The notes: generated by a model not told the origin, from the sequence alone. A stretch of 64,000 nt of DNA from an endosymbiont of unidentified scaly snail isolate Monju (GCF_000801295.1 NZ_AP012978.1:1178001-1242000); one strand, 5' to 3'; counted from the stretch's first letter, positions 1 through 10,339 are shown. A program made the numbers and translations.

Positions 1-912
1 AGTTCAGCTTGGGCGACACGGTATTGTTGCCGTCGCTGAAGCTGGCCAGCAGTCTCAGGGTGTCGTCCGGGGTCAGTTCCAGCACCTCGCCATCGAGCAG
101 CAGGCGTCTGTGGCCGTTGACCTCGACCACGAACACCCGTGTCCGCCCCGGGATGTAACGGTCAGGATGCCGACCCAGTTCGAGGTGGATCCTGGCGATC
201 ACCTTGCTCTCCTTGCGGAACACGATGTCGGTGCTCTGGTCGATGGTGAAGGTATTGCCCAGGTCGTTCAGGTCACCCTTGCCCTCGACATCGCAGGAGA
301 TGCCGCGCGGGCTGTTGGCAGCGATCTTGTTGACGGTGATGGCGTCGCCACGCTTGAGCATCAGGGGCTCGCCGGGGCGCACGATCATTGGCGTGCCGTT
401 GACATCGATTTCCACGAACTCGATGCGCGGTGACGGCACCAGTACCTTGGGGGTCATGGGTACGATTTCCAGCTCGCGCATGAACTCGTTGATCACCAGG
501 TTGTGGTGCAGCACCTTCAACTTCAGCGACGGCAGGTTCTTGGAGGCCTCGACGCCGAAGGCCGGCAGGCAATGCTGGCGCAGGGCGTACCAGGTCGCCG
601 TCTTGCGCATTGCCGGGTAGGGCGTTTTCGGGTCGTCAGTGTGAGTATTGAAAAAGTGCAGGTGATACTCGGTCTGCGGGATCTTGCGGTTGACCCGTTC
701 GAGCACGCGGCGCGCCATCTCGCCCAGCTTTAGGTGGCGGCCATCGGTGCATTCGTATTCCTCGGTGTCGGCGATCAGTGACTGGCCATAACGCTTGGGA
801 TTGTGCAGCGCGTCTTCCCAGGTCGGGCGATGAAAACCCCAGCCGTCGTGCAGGTGCAGGAACAGGTCGGCCTCGCCCATCAGTTCCTTGAGCTTGGCCA
901 CCACCTTCAGCA
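1..912 (-). pseudogene. C-terminal part of a Csd4-like M14/M99 peptidoglycan carboxypeptidase, cut by IS copy 1
   Basis: One open minus-strand frame runs from the IS edge leftwards off the window. The fragment contains LHLHDGWGFHRP followed by NPKRYGQS, which resembles the segment around the zinc-ligand histidine and the following stretch of Helicobacter Csd4 (M99, trimming muropeptide tripeptides to dipeptides in the periplasm). A beta-rich C-terminal domain follows. The N-terminal part of the same gene lies beyond the IS at 2223-2373, but the sequence between them (in this family the GGIQGDEPGG-type segment with the other zinc ligands) is absent, so the gene cannot make an active enzyme. 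The family call is from motif memory. Confidence 0.72.
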
Positions 913-963
913 TGAACCGTCCCGGGTTTCCCGGAGACTCCATTTCTTGAGAGGATAGAGTCT

Positions 964-2183
<1,220 letters not shown>

Positions 2184-2222
2184 CTCAAACAAAACAGTCT
2201 CCGGAATATCCGGGGCGGTTCA

Positions 2223-2373
2223 ACAGGGTCTTGCCGGGCTTGTCACCCTTGATACGGTAGATGTTCAGCTCGTAGTCCGAGCCCTGGAAGAACACGCTGT
2301 GGGTGGATTGTGCCCACACCCAGACAGGGAAAAGCAACAGGGTCAGGCCGACTGGCAGGGTCAAGCATTTCAT
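2223..2373 (-). pseudogene. N-terminal part of the Csd4-like carboxypeptidase gene, cut by IS copy 1
   Basis: ATG at 2373 overlaps the stop of the upstream L,D-carboxypeptidase-like gene (ATGA), indicating translational coupling. A signal peptide (about residues 1-22, hydrophobic core LTLPVGLTLLLFPVWVW, cleavage after WAQ or nearby) is followed by a strand-rich start ending IKGDKPGKTL, where the IS begins. In Csd4-type proteins this position directly precedes the GDEPGG zinc-site segment. That segment is found on neither side of the IS, so roughly 70-100 codons appear to have been deleted. Confidence 0.75.
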
Positions 2374-3734
2374 AGGGGATTCCAGGTTTCCCGTTCGATC
2401 CACAGGTGTTGCCCGCAGCCGCTGATGATCAGCGTCTTGTGTCCGGTGTCGCTCAGTTCACGATTGCGGTAGTGCTGGATGAAGCCCACCCGAAAGCGGT
2501 TGGGACCCAACCGCTGGATCTGCAGATCGTCGATGCTGATGTGCTGCTGGGGGCGGCGCGTGAAGACCCTCCGCTTGAAAGCCTTGAAGGCTGCCAGGTC
2601 GCGCCCCTTGCTGTCGCGGAAGTTTTCGGCATAGCGCGCCACGTAATCGTCGAGGTCGCGCTGGTTCCAGACGGTCAGCCAGTCCAGTACAAAGCGTTCG
2701 ACCCGCGTTTCCGGGATCAATGCCGGTGGCAGCGGGGAATATTCTTCCGACAGCAGGCGCAGGCGGTCGTCGGACTTCTGGAAGAACAGGCGCTTGCGGC
2801 CGCGGCTGTTGATGGTGCTGGCGCAATAGGTCTGCACGAAATCGAACACGACCTGTTCGTGATTCTCGCGCAGGGCGACCACCTGTTCGGCCTCGATGAT
2901 GCGTTGCCGCTGGTGACGGAAGATACGCTGCTTGCGCGCCAGCCAGGTGCGTTTGCTCAATCTCCCCACGCCGCGGAAGGCCGGGTCGAGCATGTTCTCG
3001 AGCTGGTCGAAGCGTCCCTTTTCCCAGGCGTCGAGAAATTGGTCGAGCACGCCGAGCAGGCGCTGGCGTTCCTTTTCGTAGGTGGCAGTGTCCACGAAGT
3101 CGAGCTTGTCGGTGATCACCACCGGGGTGTCGGGATGGATGGCATCGCGCAGGGTGCGGATGTCGTCGTTGGCGAAGGCCACGCAGCCCAGGGTAGCCTG
3201 CTTGTCCTTGTCCTTGTCCTTGTCCTTGTCCTTGTCCTTGTCCTTGTCCTTGTCCTTGTCCTTGTCCTTGTCCTTGTCCTTGTCCTTGTCCTTGTCCTTG
3301 TCCTTGTCCTTGTCCTTGTCGTTGTCGTTGTCGTCGCGTCCGTGCAGCCAGATGCCGCTGCCGTTGCGTCCCTTCAGACGGTCGATGGGGTTGGGATAGT
3401 CCAGCGGGAAGGCCCCGGAGCCATAGCGTGCGTCCAGTGCCTCGTCGGGCAGGTAGCGCAACACGTGATAGATGCCTTCCGGTGTCTTGCGATCACCCAC
3501 CCGGTACTTGCGCCCGTCGTTCTCGCCGAGCATGAGGCCGTCGAACCGGAGCCGGGTCTGTGGTGGGTCGCCCAGTTCGAGCAACCAGGCGCGCTTGCTG
3601 GCCTTCTCCACCAGCAGCACGGTGCCCTGGTCCACGTTCCGGGTGAATACGTGCGCCGGGTAGGGGCCAGTGGCCGCCTGGACCGGGACGGTCAGTATCA
3701 GCGCGATCAGCGCCAGGGGGAGAAGACGATTCAT
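2370..3734 (-). CDS. Csd6-like L,D-transpeptidase-fold (YkuD) carboxypeptidase with an expanded Lys-Asp repeat
   Basis: A 454-residue periplasmic protein. Signal peptide about residues 1-20; YkuD-type catalytic region about 35-205 with IWLHG (His131) and LGCVAF (Cys184); then two NTF2-like segments (about 225-330 and 340-454). YkuD plus NTF2-like is the layout of Helicobacter Csd6, an L,D-carboxypeptidase that trims tetrapeptides to tripeptides; a Csd4-type enzyme would act next, and the coupled downstream gene encodes one. His and Cys are normally some 15-20 residues apart; here a (Lys-Asp)n tract of about 40 residues (139-178) separates them. ATG 3734 was chosen because it begins the signal peptide. 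Activity with this insertion is uncertain. Confidence 0.82.
   Translation of the reverse strand: MNRLLPLALIALILTVPVQAATGPYPAHVFTRNVDQGTVLLVEKASKRAWLLELGDPPQTRLRFDGLMLGENDGRKYRVGDRKTPEGIYHVLRYLPDEALDARYGSGAFPLDYPNPIDRLKGRNGSGIWLHGRDDNDNDKDKDKDKDKDKDKDKDKDKDKDKDKDKDKDKDKDKDKDKQATLGCVAFANDDIRTLRDAIHPDTPVVITDKLDFVDTATYEKERQRLLGVLDQFLDAWEKGRFDQLENMLDPAFRGVGRLSKRTWLARKQRIFRHQRQRIIEAEQVVALRENHEQVVFDFVQTYCASTINSRGRKRLFFQKSDDRLRLLSEEYSPLPPALIPETRVERFVLDWLTVWNQRDLDDYVARYAENFRDSKGRDLAAFKAFKRRVFTRRPQQHISIDDLQIQRLGPNRFRVGFIQHYRNRELSDTGHKTLIISGCGQHLWIERETWNPL
3201..3320. repeat. Hexanucleotide microsatellite, about 20 units, coding for (Lys-Asp)n
   Basis: About twenty tandem copies of GTCCTT (read on the plus strand) form an almost perfect 120-bp tract. 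It is followed on the right by degenerate GTTGTCGTTGTC, which could be the seed. The unit of six keeps the reading frame, so unit gain or loss changes loop length by Lys-Asp pairs without frameshift. It lies between the catalytic His and Cys codons of the Csd6-like gene. Confidence 0.97.
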
Positions 3735-3831
3735 TGCATCGTGTTCGTTGACAAGGGAGTGATATCGAGTGGTCCGCGCGGGGCGAATGCTACTGGATCG
3801 GCCAGGACAAGAACAGTCCGTGTGGTGGGCA

Positions 3832-5493
3832 TCAGTCGGTCGGCGGCAACATCTCGCGGGCGTGTGCCAAGGTCTGCGCGGTGATCTCGACACCACCGAG
3901 CATGCGCGCGATCTCCTCGATACGGTGCTCGTGGTCGAGTGGCCTGATGGTCGTCTCGGTGGCCTCCTGCGAGGTGTGCTTGACCACCTGCAGGTGATGG
4001 TGGGCCTGGGCGGCGACTTGTGGCAGGTGGGTCACGCAGAGGACCTGCCGGCGGCGCCCCAGCTCGTGCAACAGGCGACCGACGATCTCGGCCACAGCGC
4101 CGCCGATGCCGACGTCCACCTCGTCGAAGATCAGGGTGGGGATGTCGCCGCAGTCGGCGGTAGCCACCTGGATGGCCAGCGAGATGCGTGACAACTCGCC
4201 GCCGGAGGCGGCATCGGCCAGTGGTGCGACCGGTTGGCCGGGGTTGGCCGCCACCTGGAACAGGATCCGGTCGATGCCGTGGCGCGTGGGCTCGTCGTGG
4301 GGTTCGCACAGGACCTCGAAACGCCCACCCTGCATGTTCAGGGTCTGCATCGACTCGGTGACGACAGCGGACAGGCGTGCTGCGGCCTCGCGTCGGGCGG
4401 CGCTCAGTGCCTCGGCGGCCTGCCGGTAGGCAGCCTCGAGTTCGGCAACACGGGTGGCGAGCCGAGCCAGGCGTTCGTCGGCGGCATCCAGGGTGTCGCG
4501 CTCCTCGCTGAAGCGCGCCAGCAGCTCGGGCAGTTCGGCAACCTCCACCCGGTGCTTGCGTGCCAGTTCGTGCAACTGGCCGAGCTGCTCGTCCAGGGCC
4601 TGCAGACGCGCCGGGTCGTTCTCCATGGCGTCGTGGTAGTGGCGCAGCGATTGCGCGGCCTCGTTGATCTGGATGAGCGCCGAGTCCAGCAGCTCGGCGA
4701 CTGGCCGCAGTTCCTCGTCGAGCGCAAGCAGGGCCTTGAGCTGGCGCTGCATGGCCCCGAGCCGGCCGGCGAGATCGTCCTCACCGTCGGCCAGCCCGAC
4801 GGCGATCTCGCCGGTTTCGCGTTGCAGGCGTTCGGCATGGGCCAGGCGGTGGTGCTCGGCTTCCAGTTCGGCGAGCCGTCCGGCGGCCTCGACCAGGGGC
4901 TCGAGCTCGGCGATCTGAAAGAGCAGGTAGTCGAGCCGGTTGTGACGGTCTTCCGCCGCCTGGCGCAGGCGCTCGTATTCCTCGCGCGCGGCCTGCAGGG
5001 CGGTGAAATGTTCGGCCACTTCACGGGCGGCCAGCTCCAGCCCGCCGTAACGGTCGAGCAGTTCGCGCTGCGCGGCCGGTCGCAACAGGGACTGGTGGGC
5101 ATGCTGTCCGTGGATGTCGAGCAGGCGCTCGCCGAGTTCGCGCAGCAATGCCTGCGGCACCGGGCGGCCGTTGATGTAGGCGCGCGAGCGGCCTTCGCGC
5201 ACCAGGACGCGCCGCAGCTGGCAGGCGCCATCCTCGTCCAGGTCGTGATCGCGCAGCCAGTCGGCCGCTGCCGGGCAGTCGGCCAGGTCGAATTCGCTGC
5301 TGACCTCGGCGCGCTCGCAACCGGCGCGGATCAGGGCCGGCGATGCCTTGTCGCCCAGGGTGAGGCCGAGGGCGTCGATCAGGATCGACTTGCCGGCGCC
5401 CGTCTCGCCGGTCAGCGCGGTCATGCCGGCGGCGAAGTCGAGCGCCAGCTCACGCACGATCACCAGGTCGCGGATGGCCAGGTGCACCAGCAT
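3832..5493 (-). CDS. recN: DNA repair protein RecN
   Basis: RecN is a cytoplasmic SMC-like ATPase acting in double-strand-break repair. At 553 residues it has the usual family length. Walker A GETGAGKS is at residues 29-36, a central coiled coil covers about 150-370, the ABC signature region is GGELSRISLAIQ, and Walker B is LIFDEVDVGIGG. Its ATG overlaps the last base of the nadK stop (TGATG), so the two are probably one transcript. No LexA box was identified. A 97-base gap separates it from the downstream Csd6-like gene. Confidence 0.97.
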   Translation of the reverse strand: MLVHLAIRDLVIVRELALDFAAGMTALTGETGAGKSILIDALGLTLGDKASPALIRAGCERAEVSSEFDLADCPAAADWLRDHDLDEDGACQLRRVLVREGRSRAYINGRPVPQALLRELGERLLDIHGQHAHQSLLRPAAQRELLDRYGGLELAAREVAEHFTALQAAREEYERLRQAAEDRHNRLDYLLFQIAELEPLVEAAGRLAELEAEHHRLAHAERLQRETGEIAVGLADGEDDLAGRLGAMQRQLKALLALDEELRPVAELLDSALIQINEAAQSLRHYHDAMENDPARLQALDEQLGQLHELARKHRVEVAELPELLARFSEERDTLDAADERLARLATRVAELEAAYRQAAEALSAARREAAARLSAVVTESMQTLNMQGGRFEVLCEPHDEPTRHGIDRILFQVAANPGQPVAPLADAASGGELSRISLAIQVATADCGDIPTLIFDEVDVGIGGAVAEIVGRLLHELGRRRQVLCVTHLPQVAAQAHHHLQVVKHTSQEATETTIRPLDHEHRIEEIARMLGGVEITAQTLAHAREMLPPTD

Positions 5494-6371
5494 CAGCTGT
5501 GTTTCCCTCCCCAGTGCAGCTTGGTACGCAGGATCTGGAAGTGATCGTGACCGGCCGGGTGGATCAGGCGCAAGGGGGGCGAGTGGCGGCGCAGCACCAC
5601 GTCTTCACCGGGTCCGACCTCGAGGGTGACCTGGCCGTCGCAGGTGACGCGCACGTGGTCGGGCAGCGTCTTGCCACAGACCCGCAGGCGCACCACGTTA
5701 CGGCCGTGCACCACGATCGGTCGGTTGCTCAGGGTATGCGGGCAGATCGGTACCAGGGCAATGGCATCCAGCGCCGGGCTGAGCAGGGGGCCTCCGCCCG
5801 AGAGGGCGTAGGCGGTCGATCCGGTGGGTGTGGAGACGATGATGCCATCCGAGCGCTGGGTGTCGATGAAGCTGTCGTCCACCCAGGTCTCGAATTCGAT
5901 CATGCGCGCGGTGTTCCACTTGTGCAGCACCACGTCGTTGAGCGCCAGCTCGGGCGGCTGTTCGCCCACCTGGCAGCTCAGCAGGAAGCGTTCTTCCTCT
6001 TCGTAACGGCCATCCAGCACGTTCCCCAGGGTGTCGCGCATGGCATCGGGCGAGATATCCACCAGGAAGCCCAATCGTCCCAGGTTCACTCCCAGCAGCG
6101 GAATCTGGCTGTCGCCCAGGCGGCGCGCGCTGCTCAGGAAAGTGCCGTCGCCACCGACGATAATCGCCAGGTCGCAGCGGTGACCCATCTCCTCGGTGGC
6201 GAAATGGCGCGAAAGGCCCAGCGCCCGCGCGGTATGGCGGTCGGGAAACACCTCCAGCCCTCGCTCGCCGAGAAACGTGATGGCCTGACGCAGGGTGTTC
6301 ACCAGGTCCTCGCTGGTGTCGTCGGGCTTGGCGATCAGCGCGATGCGGTGAAACTCCGGGGTGTTGTTCAA
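5493..6371 (-). CDS. nadK: NAD kinase
   Basis: This enzyme phosphorylates NAD to NADP in the cytosol. It has 292 residues, the normal length. The GGDGT motif is at about residues 73-77, followed by GVNLGRLGFLVD, the substrate-binding LNDVVLHKW (Asp where many homologs have Glu) and STPTGSTAYALSGGGPL. It is the first gene of a nadK-recN pair, divergent from hrcA across about 200 bases, an arrangement common in gammaproteobacteria. Confidence 0.97.
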   Translation of the reverse strand: MNNTPEFHRIALIAKPDDTSEDLVNTLRQAITFLGERGLEVFPDRHTARALGLSRHFATEEMGHRCDLAIIVGGDGTFLSSARRLGDSQIPLLGVNLGRLGFLVDISPDAMRDTLGNVLDGRYEEEERFLLSCQVGEQPPELALNDVVLHKWNTARMIEFETWVDDSFIDTQRSDGIIVSTPTGSTAYALSGGGPLLSPALDAIALVPICPHTLSNRPIVVHGRNVVRLRVCGKTLPDHVRVTCDGQVTLEVGPGEDVVLRRHSPPLRLIHPAGHDHFQILRTKLHWGGKHS

Positions 6372-6453
6372 GGTGTGATCCGTCGGTCGAAAAGGGCTGC
6401 CAAAAAACTAGCATGTTGCCCCCGGCCATGAAAGAACCCGGTTCGCAGTGCGC

Positions 6454-6483
6454 TTGACTCCCCGGAAAACGCCTCCACATAAT
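6454..6483 (+). promoter_or_regulatory. Candidate sigma70 promoter for hrcA
   Basis: TTGACT at 6454-6459 and CATAAT at 6478-6483 are separated by 18 bases, about 85 bases before the chosen hrcA start and reading towards it. The spacer is one base longer than ideal. Predicted by eye only. Confidence 0.45.
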
Positions 6484-6568
6484 CGGTTGCCCGTTGTCCG
6501 GGCGCATGTGCCGCGTTCGACGACAGTCGGCCGGTGTCGGTAGGTTCCGTGCAGTGACCCGGAGTCGG

Positions 6569-7624
6569 ATGGTGTCGAGAGCCCCAGCAGAGCAGATCAG
6601 CGAGCGCGCGCAGCACTTTCTCAAGGTGCTGATCGAACGCTATATCCGTGACGGCCAGCCGGTCGGCTCGCGTACCTTGGCGCGTGATTCGGGTCTGGAC
6701 CTGAGTCCTGCCACCATCCGCAACGTGATGGCCGATCTCGAGGAGCTGGGTCTGGTGGCCTCGCCACACACCTCGGCCGGGCGGGTGCCAACAGCCGCCG
6801 GCTACCGCCTGTTCGTCGATTCGCTGTTGTCGATCAAACCGCTGAATCGCAAGACGGTGGACCAGTTGCAGCAGCAGCTCCCCAGCGCCAACACACCAGG
6901 CGAGATCGTCGAGTCGGCCTCACGCCTGCTCTCCAGCATGACCCGCCTGGCCGGGGTGGTGATGGTGCCCAAGCGCAACCAGGAGCGGGTGCGGCAGATC
7001 GAGTTCGTACCGCTCTCGGGCACCCGGGTGCTGGCGGTGCTGGTGACCTCGGCGGGTGAGATCCTCAACCGTATCATCGAGACCGGGCGCCGCTTCGAAC
7101 GCAGCGAGCTCGAACAGCTATCGAACTACATCACCGAACACTACGCCGGGCACGATCTGGAGAGCGTGCGCCGCCTGGTGCTCGACGACATGCAGGCCAC
7201 TCGTGAGCGTATGGACGACTTGATGGCCGAGGCCCTGCGCATGGCCCAGGTGACGTTCTCGACAGATGCCGAGGACGAGGCGGACGTGGTGGTCTCCGGC
7301 CAGACCAACCTGATGGACTTCGACGAGCTGGCGCGCATGGACCGCTTGCGTGAGTTGTTCGAGGTCTTCGCCGAGAAACAGCAGATGCTGCACCTGCTCG
7401 ATCGCTGCCTGGAGGTCGACGGGGTGCAGATCTACATCGGCGAGGAGTCCGGCTACGAGACCCTGCGCGACTGCAGTATCATTACCTCGCCCTACAAGGT
7501 CGACGACGAGGTGGTCGGGGTGCTCGGCGTGATCGGCCCGACCCGGCTGCCCTACGACAAGGTCATCCCCATCGTCGATGTCACCGCGCAGTTGCTGGGT
7601 GCGGCGCTGAAGTTTCGGTCTTGA
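6569..7624 (+). CDS. hrcA: Heat-inducible transcription repressor HrcA
   Basis: HrcA represses chaperone operons by binding CIRCE operators. From ATG 6569 the protein has 352 residues, close to the family length; the longer frame upstream lacks family similarity, and GGAG lies 4 bases before this ATG. The N-terminal winged helix is about residues 10-75 (SPATIRNVMADLEELG, HTSAGRVPTAAGYR), and the rest is the GAF-like HrcA domain ending VDVTAQLLGAALKFRS. It lies directly upstream of grpE-dnaK-dnaJ. No canonical CIRCE (TTAGCACTC-N9-GAGTGCTAA) was found, but see the hairpin at 7662-7688. Confidence 0.95.
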   Translation: MVSRAPAEQISERAQHFLKVLIERYIRDGQPVGSRTLARDSGLDLSPATIRNVMADLEELGLVASPHTSAGRVPTAAGYRLFVDSLLSIKPLNRKTVDQLQQQLPSANTPGEIVESASRLLSSMTRLAGVVMVPKRNQERVRQIEFVPLSGTRVLAVLVTSAGEILNRIIETGRRFERSELEQLSNYITEHYAGHDLESVRRLVLDDMQATRERMDDLMAEALRMAQVTFSTDAEDEADVVVSGQTNLMDFDELARMDRLRELFEVFAEKQQMLHLLDRCLEVDGVQIYIGEESGYETLRDCSIITSPYKVDDEVVGVLGVIGPTRLPYDKVIPIVDVTAQLLGAALKFRS

Positions 7625-7647
7625 TTTCCCCGGATACGGCCCCATAT
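7620..7647 (+). promoter_or_regulatory. Candidate sigma32 heat-shock promoter for grpE-dnaK-dnaJ
   Basis: CTTGATT (7620-7626) and CCCCATAT (7640-7647) are separated by 13 bases, close to the RpoH consensus CTTGAAA-N11-16-CCCCATNT. The -35 element overlaps the hrcA stop codon. Transcription would start near 7655, about 70 bases before the grpE ATG. Confidence 0.7.
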
Positions 7648-7661
7648 CGCAGGCAGCGTCT

Positions 7662-7694
7662 ATGCAGCCTGAATGGGTGAGGCTGCTTTTAGTT
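7662..7694 (+). promoter_or_regulatory. Leader inverted repeat before grpE: attenuator, terminator or HrcA-like operator
   Basis: GCAGCCT and AGGCTGC form a perfect 7-bp inverted repeat separated by 9 bases (GAATGGGTG). Extending two bases outward gives eight of nine pairs with 9-N9-9 geometry, that of CIRCE, although the sequence is not CIRCE. A T-rich stretch (CTTTTAGTTTT) follows, so it also looks like a weak intrinsic terminator. It lies between the sigma32-type promoter and the grpE start. Confidence 0.55.
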
Positions 7695-7724
7695 TTGAAT
7701 CAAAGTCTTAGCAAGAGGTTCTTG

Positions 7725-8324
7725 ATGAACGACATCAACAAGGAGGCGGCTGCCGAGCCGCAAGAAGAAGCTGTCGACTCCTTCGAGGAGGAGCTGCAGG
7801 AGATCGAAGCCGAGGCCGCCGAAATCGAGCAGGATGCCGACGAGCTCAACCGGCTGCTTGCCGAGGCGCGCGCCAGGGCCGACGAGACCTACGACAAGCT
7901 GATGCGTGCCCATGCCGAGATAGAGAACCTCAAGCGCCGGCACGCACAGGAGGTCGAAAAGGCGCACAAGTTTGCGCTGGAGAAGTTCGTCTCCGAGTTG
8001 CTGGGGGTGCGTGACAGCCTCGAGCTGGGCTTTGCGGCCGCGCAGGACGAGAGCACGGATGTGGCCAAGCTGCGCGAAGGCACCGAGCTGACGCTGAAGA
8101 TGCTGGCCGACGTGATGGGCAAGTTCGGTGTCGAACAGCTCGACCCGGTGGGGCAGGCTTTCGATCCGGAGTACCACCAGGCCATGGCCACGGTGCCGCG
8201 CGCCGATGTCGAGCCGAACACCGTGGTGGACGTGATTCAGAAGGGATACACCCTGAACGGGCGCCTGGTGCGTCCGGCGCTGGTCGCGGTCTCCAAAGCC
8301 GCCGAAGGCGACGGCGGGGCTTGA
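7725..8324 (+). CDS. grpE: Nucleotide exchange factor GrpE
   Basis: GrpE releases ADP from DnaK in the chaperone cycle. The 199-residue reading starts at ATG 7725 (AAGAGG Shine-Dalgarno 7-8 bases upstream). An upstream in-frame ATG at 7662 would translate the leader hairpin and was rejected. It has an acidic N-terminus, a long helix (about 35-100, ARADETYDKLMRAHAEIENL), and a C-terminal beta domain with the GrpE signature (VVDVIQKGYTLNGRLVRPA). It is the first gene of the sigma32-type unit. Confidence 0.96.
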   Translation: MNDINKEAAAEPQEEAVDSFEEELQEIEAEAAEIEQDADELNRLLAEARARADETYDKLMRAHAEIENLKRRHAQEVEKAHKFALEKFVSELLGVRDSLELGFAAAQDESTDVAKLREGTELTLKMLADVMGKFGVEQLDPVGQAFDPEYHQAMATVPRADVEPNTVVDVIQKGYTLNGRLVRPALVAVSKAAEGDGGA

Positions 8325-8389
8325 AAGCGGGCAGGCCAGCCCCACATGAGCAACAGTTTTGAAGATTAGCCAAAAGACGGAGAACCCCA

Positions 8390-10339
8390 ATGGGCAAGAT
8401 CATCGGTATTGACCTCGGAACCACCAACTCCTGTGTCGCCGTGATGGAGGGCGACACCCCCAAGGTCATCGAGAACAGCGAAGGCGCACGCACCACACCT
8501 TCGGTCGTGGCCTTCACCAAGGATGGCGAGATCCTGGTTGGCCAGTCGGCCAAGCGTCAGGCCGTGACCAACCCGGAGAACACCCTGTTTGCCATCAAGC
8601 GCCTGATCGGTCGTCGCTTCGAGGACGACGTGGTCAAGCGTGACCAGGACATCGTGCCTTACAAGATCGTCAAGGCCGACAATGGCGACGCCTGGGTGGA
8701 GGTCAACGGCAAGAAGATGGCTCCACAGGAGATCTCGGCCAAGGTCCTGCAGAAGATGAAGAAGACCGCCGAGGACTACCTGGGCGAGCCGGTGACCGAG
8801 GCGGTCATCACGGTGCCGGCCTACTTCAACGACTCGCAGCGTCAGGCTACCAAGGACGCCGGGCGCATCGCCGGCCTGGAGGTCAAGCGCATCATCAACG
8901 AGCCGACCGCCGCAGCCCTGGCCTACGGCATGGACAAGTCGCCCGGCGACAAGAAGCTGGCCGTCTACGACCTGGGCGGTGGTACCTTCGACGTGTCCAT
9001 CATCGAGGTGGCCGAGATCGACGGCGAGCGCCAGTTCGAGGTGCTGTCCACCAACGGGGACACCTTCCTCGGTGGTGAAGACTTCGACATGCGCATCATC
9101 GACTACCTGATCGACGAGTTCAAAAAGGAGCAGGGCGTCGATCTGCGCCAGGACCCGCTGGCCCTGCAGCGCCTGAAGGAAGCCGCCGAAAAGGCCAAGA
9201 TCGAGCTGTCCTCGAGCCAGCAGACCGACATCAACCTGCCGTACATCACGGCCGATGCGAGCGGTCCCAAGCACATGAACATCAAGCTCACCCGCGCCAA
9301 GCTGGAGGCGCTGGTGGACGACCTGGTGCAGCGCACCCTCGAGCCGTGCAAGACCGCACTGGCCGATGCCGGCCTGTCCGCCTCGGATATCGACGATGTC
9401 ATCCTGGTCGGCGGTCAGACCCGCATGCCCAAGGTGCAGGAAGTGGTCGAGCAGTTCTTCGGCAAGGCGCCGCGCAAGGACGTCAACCCCGACGAGGCGG
9501 TGGCCATTGGTGCTGCCATACAGGGTGGCGTGCTCGCCGGTGACGTGAAGGACGTGCTGTTGCTCGACGTGACCCCGCTGAGCCTGGGTATCGAGACCAT
9601 GGGTGGGGTGATGACCAAGCTGATCGAAAAGAACACGACCATCCCGACCCGGGCCTCGCAGATCTTCTCGACGGCCGAGGACAACCAGACTGCGGTCACC
9701 GTGCACGTGCTGCAGGGTGAGCGGGAGCAGGCTGCGGCCAACAAGTCGCTGGGTCGCTTCGACCTGACCGACATCCCGCCGGCGCCGCGCGGGGTGCCGC
9801 AGATCGAGGTCAGCTTCGACATCGATGCCAACGGCATTCTGCACGTTTCTGCCAAGGACAAGGCGACTGGCAAGGAACAGTCGATCAAGATCACGGCCTC
9901 CTCCGGCCTGTCCGAGGAAGAGATCGAGCGGATGGTCAAGGATGCCGAGATGCATGCCGAGGAAGACAAGAAGTTCCAGGAGCTGGTCACCGCGCGCAAC
10001 AGCGCTGACGCCCTGATTCACGCCACCCGCAAGTCCATGGACGAGCTGGGCGACAAGCTCGAGGCCGACGAGAAGGAAAAGATCGAGAAGGCTATTGCCG
10101 AGCTCGAAGAGGCCATGAAGGGTGACGACAAGGACGCCATCGAGGCCAAGACCAAGGCACTTGCCGAGGCCTCGAACAAGATGGCCGAGCGCCTCTACCA
10201 GCAGCAGGGCGGTGACGCCGGGGCTGCCGCGGGAGCAGCCGGTGCAGCCGCAGGAGCCGCGGGTGCCGGTGCGGCCTCGGGAGAGGCCGACGACGATGTC
10301 GTCGATGCCGAGTTCGAAGAGGTGGACGACAAGAAGTAA
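8390..10339 (+). CDS. dnaK: Chaperone DnaK (Hsp70)
   Basis: ATP-dependent cytosolic chaperone, 649 residues, about the usual length. The ATPase domain (about 1-385) opens with [16 protein letters not shown] and contains the second Hsp70 signature [13 protein letters not shown]-like [13 protein letters not shown] and the third [11 protein letters not shown]. The substrate domain (about 390-505) and helical lid follow. The tail has an Ala/Gly-rich linker (AGAAAGAAGAAAGAAGAG) before an acidic C-terminus. A GGAG Shine-Dalgarno lies just upstream. It works with the grpE and dnaJ products on either side. Confidence 0.98.
   Translation: MGKIIGIDLGTTNSCVAVMEGDTPKVIENSEGARTTPSVVAFTKDGEILVGQSAKRQAVTNPENTLFAIKRLIGRRFEDDVVKRDQDIVPYKIVKADNGDAWVEVNGKKMAPQEISAKVLQKMKKTAEDYLGEPVTEAVITVPAYFNDSQRQATKDAGRIAGLEVKRIINEPTAAALAYGMDKSPGDKKLAVYDLGGGTFDVSIIEVAEIDGERQFEVLSTNGDTFLGGEDFDMRIIDYLIDEFKKEQGVDLRQDPLALQRLKEAAEKAKIELSSSQQTDINLPYITADASGPKHMNIKLTRAKLEALVDDLVQRTLEPCKTALADAGLSASDIDDVILVGGQTRMPKVQEVVEQFFGKAPRKDVNPDEAVAIGAAIQGGVLAGDVKDVLLLDVTPLSLGIETMGGVMTKLIEKNTTIPTRASQIFSTAEDNQTAVTVHVLQGEREQAAANKSLGRFDLTDIPPAPRGVPQIEVSFDIDANGILHVSAKDKATGKEQSIKITASSGLSEEEIERMVKDAEMHAEEDKKFQELVTARNSADALIHATRKSMDELGDKLEADEKEKIEKAIAELEEAMKGDDKDAIEAKTKALAEASNKMAERLYQQQGGDAGAAAGAAGAAAGAAGAGAASGEADDDVVDAEFEEVDDKK

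Noticed and set aside
3201-3320. CRISPR-like array
   Set aside because: A uniform 6-bp tandem without spacers, inside a coding frame; not a repeat-spacer array.
2406-3884. Long plus-strand frame with many Leu-Val repeats across the hexanucleotide tract
   Set aside because: It is the antisense shadow of the Csd6-like gene; the repeat is open in several frames. The minus-strand frame has the signal peptide, catalytic motifs and coupling to the next gene.
7662-7688. Canonical CIRCE operator
   Set aside because: Geometry fits but the bases do not match TTAGCACTC/GAGTGCTAA, so it is listed only as a candidate regulatory hairpin.
7662-7724. Upstream ATG extending GrpE by 21 residues
   Set aside because: It lies in the leader hairpin and has no ribosome-binding site; AAGAGG and family length support ATG 7725.
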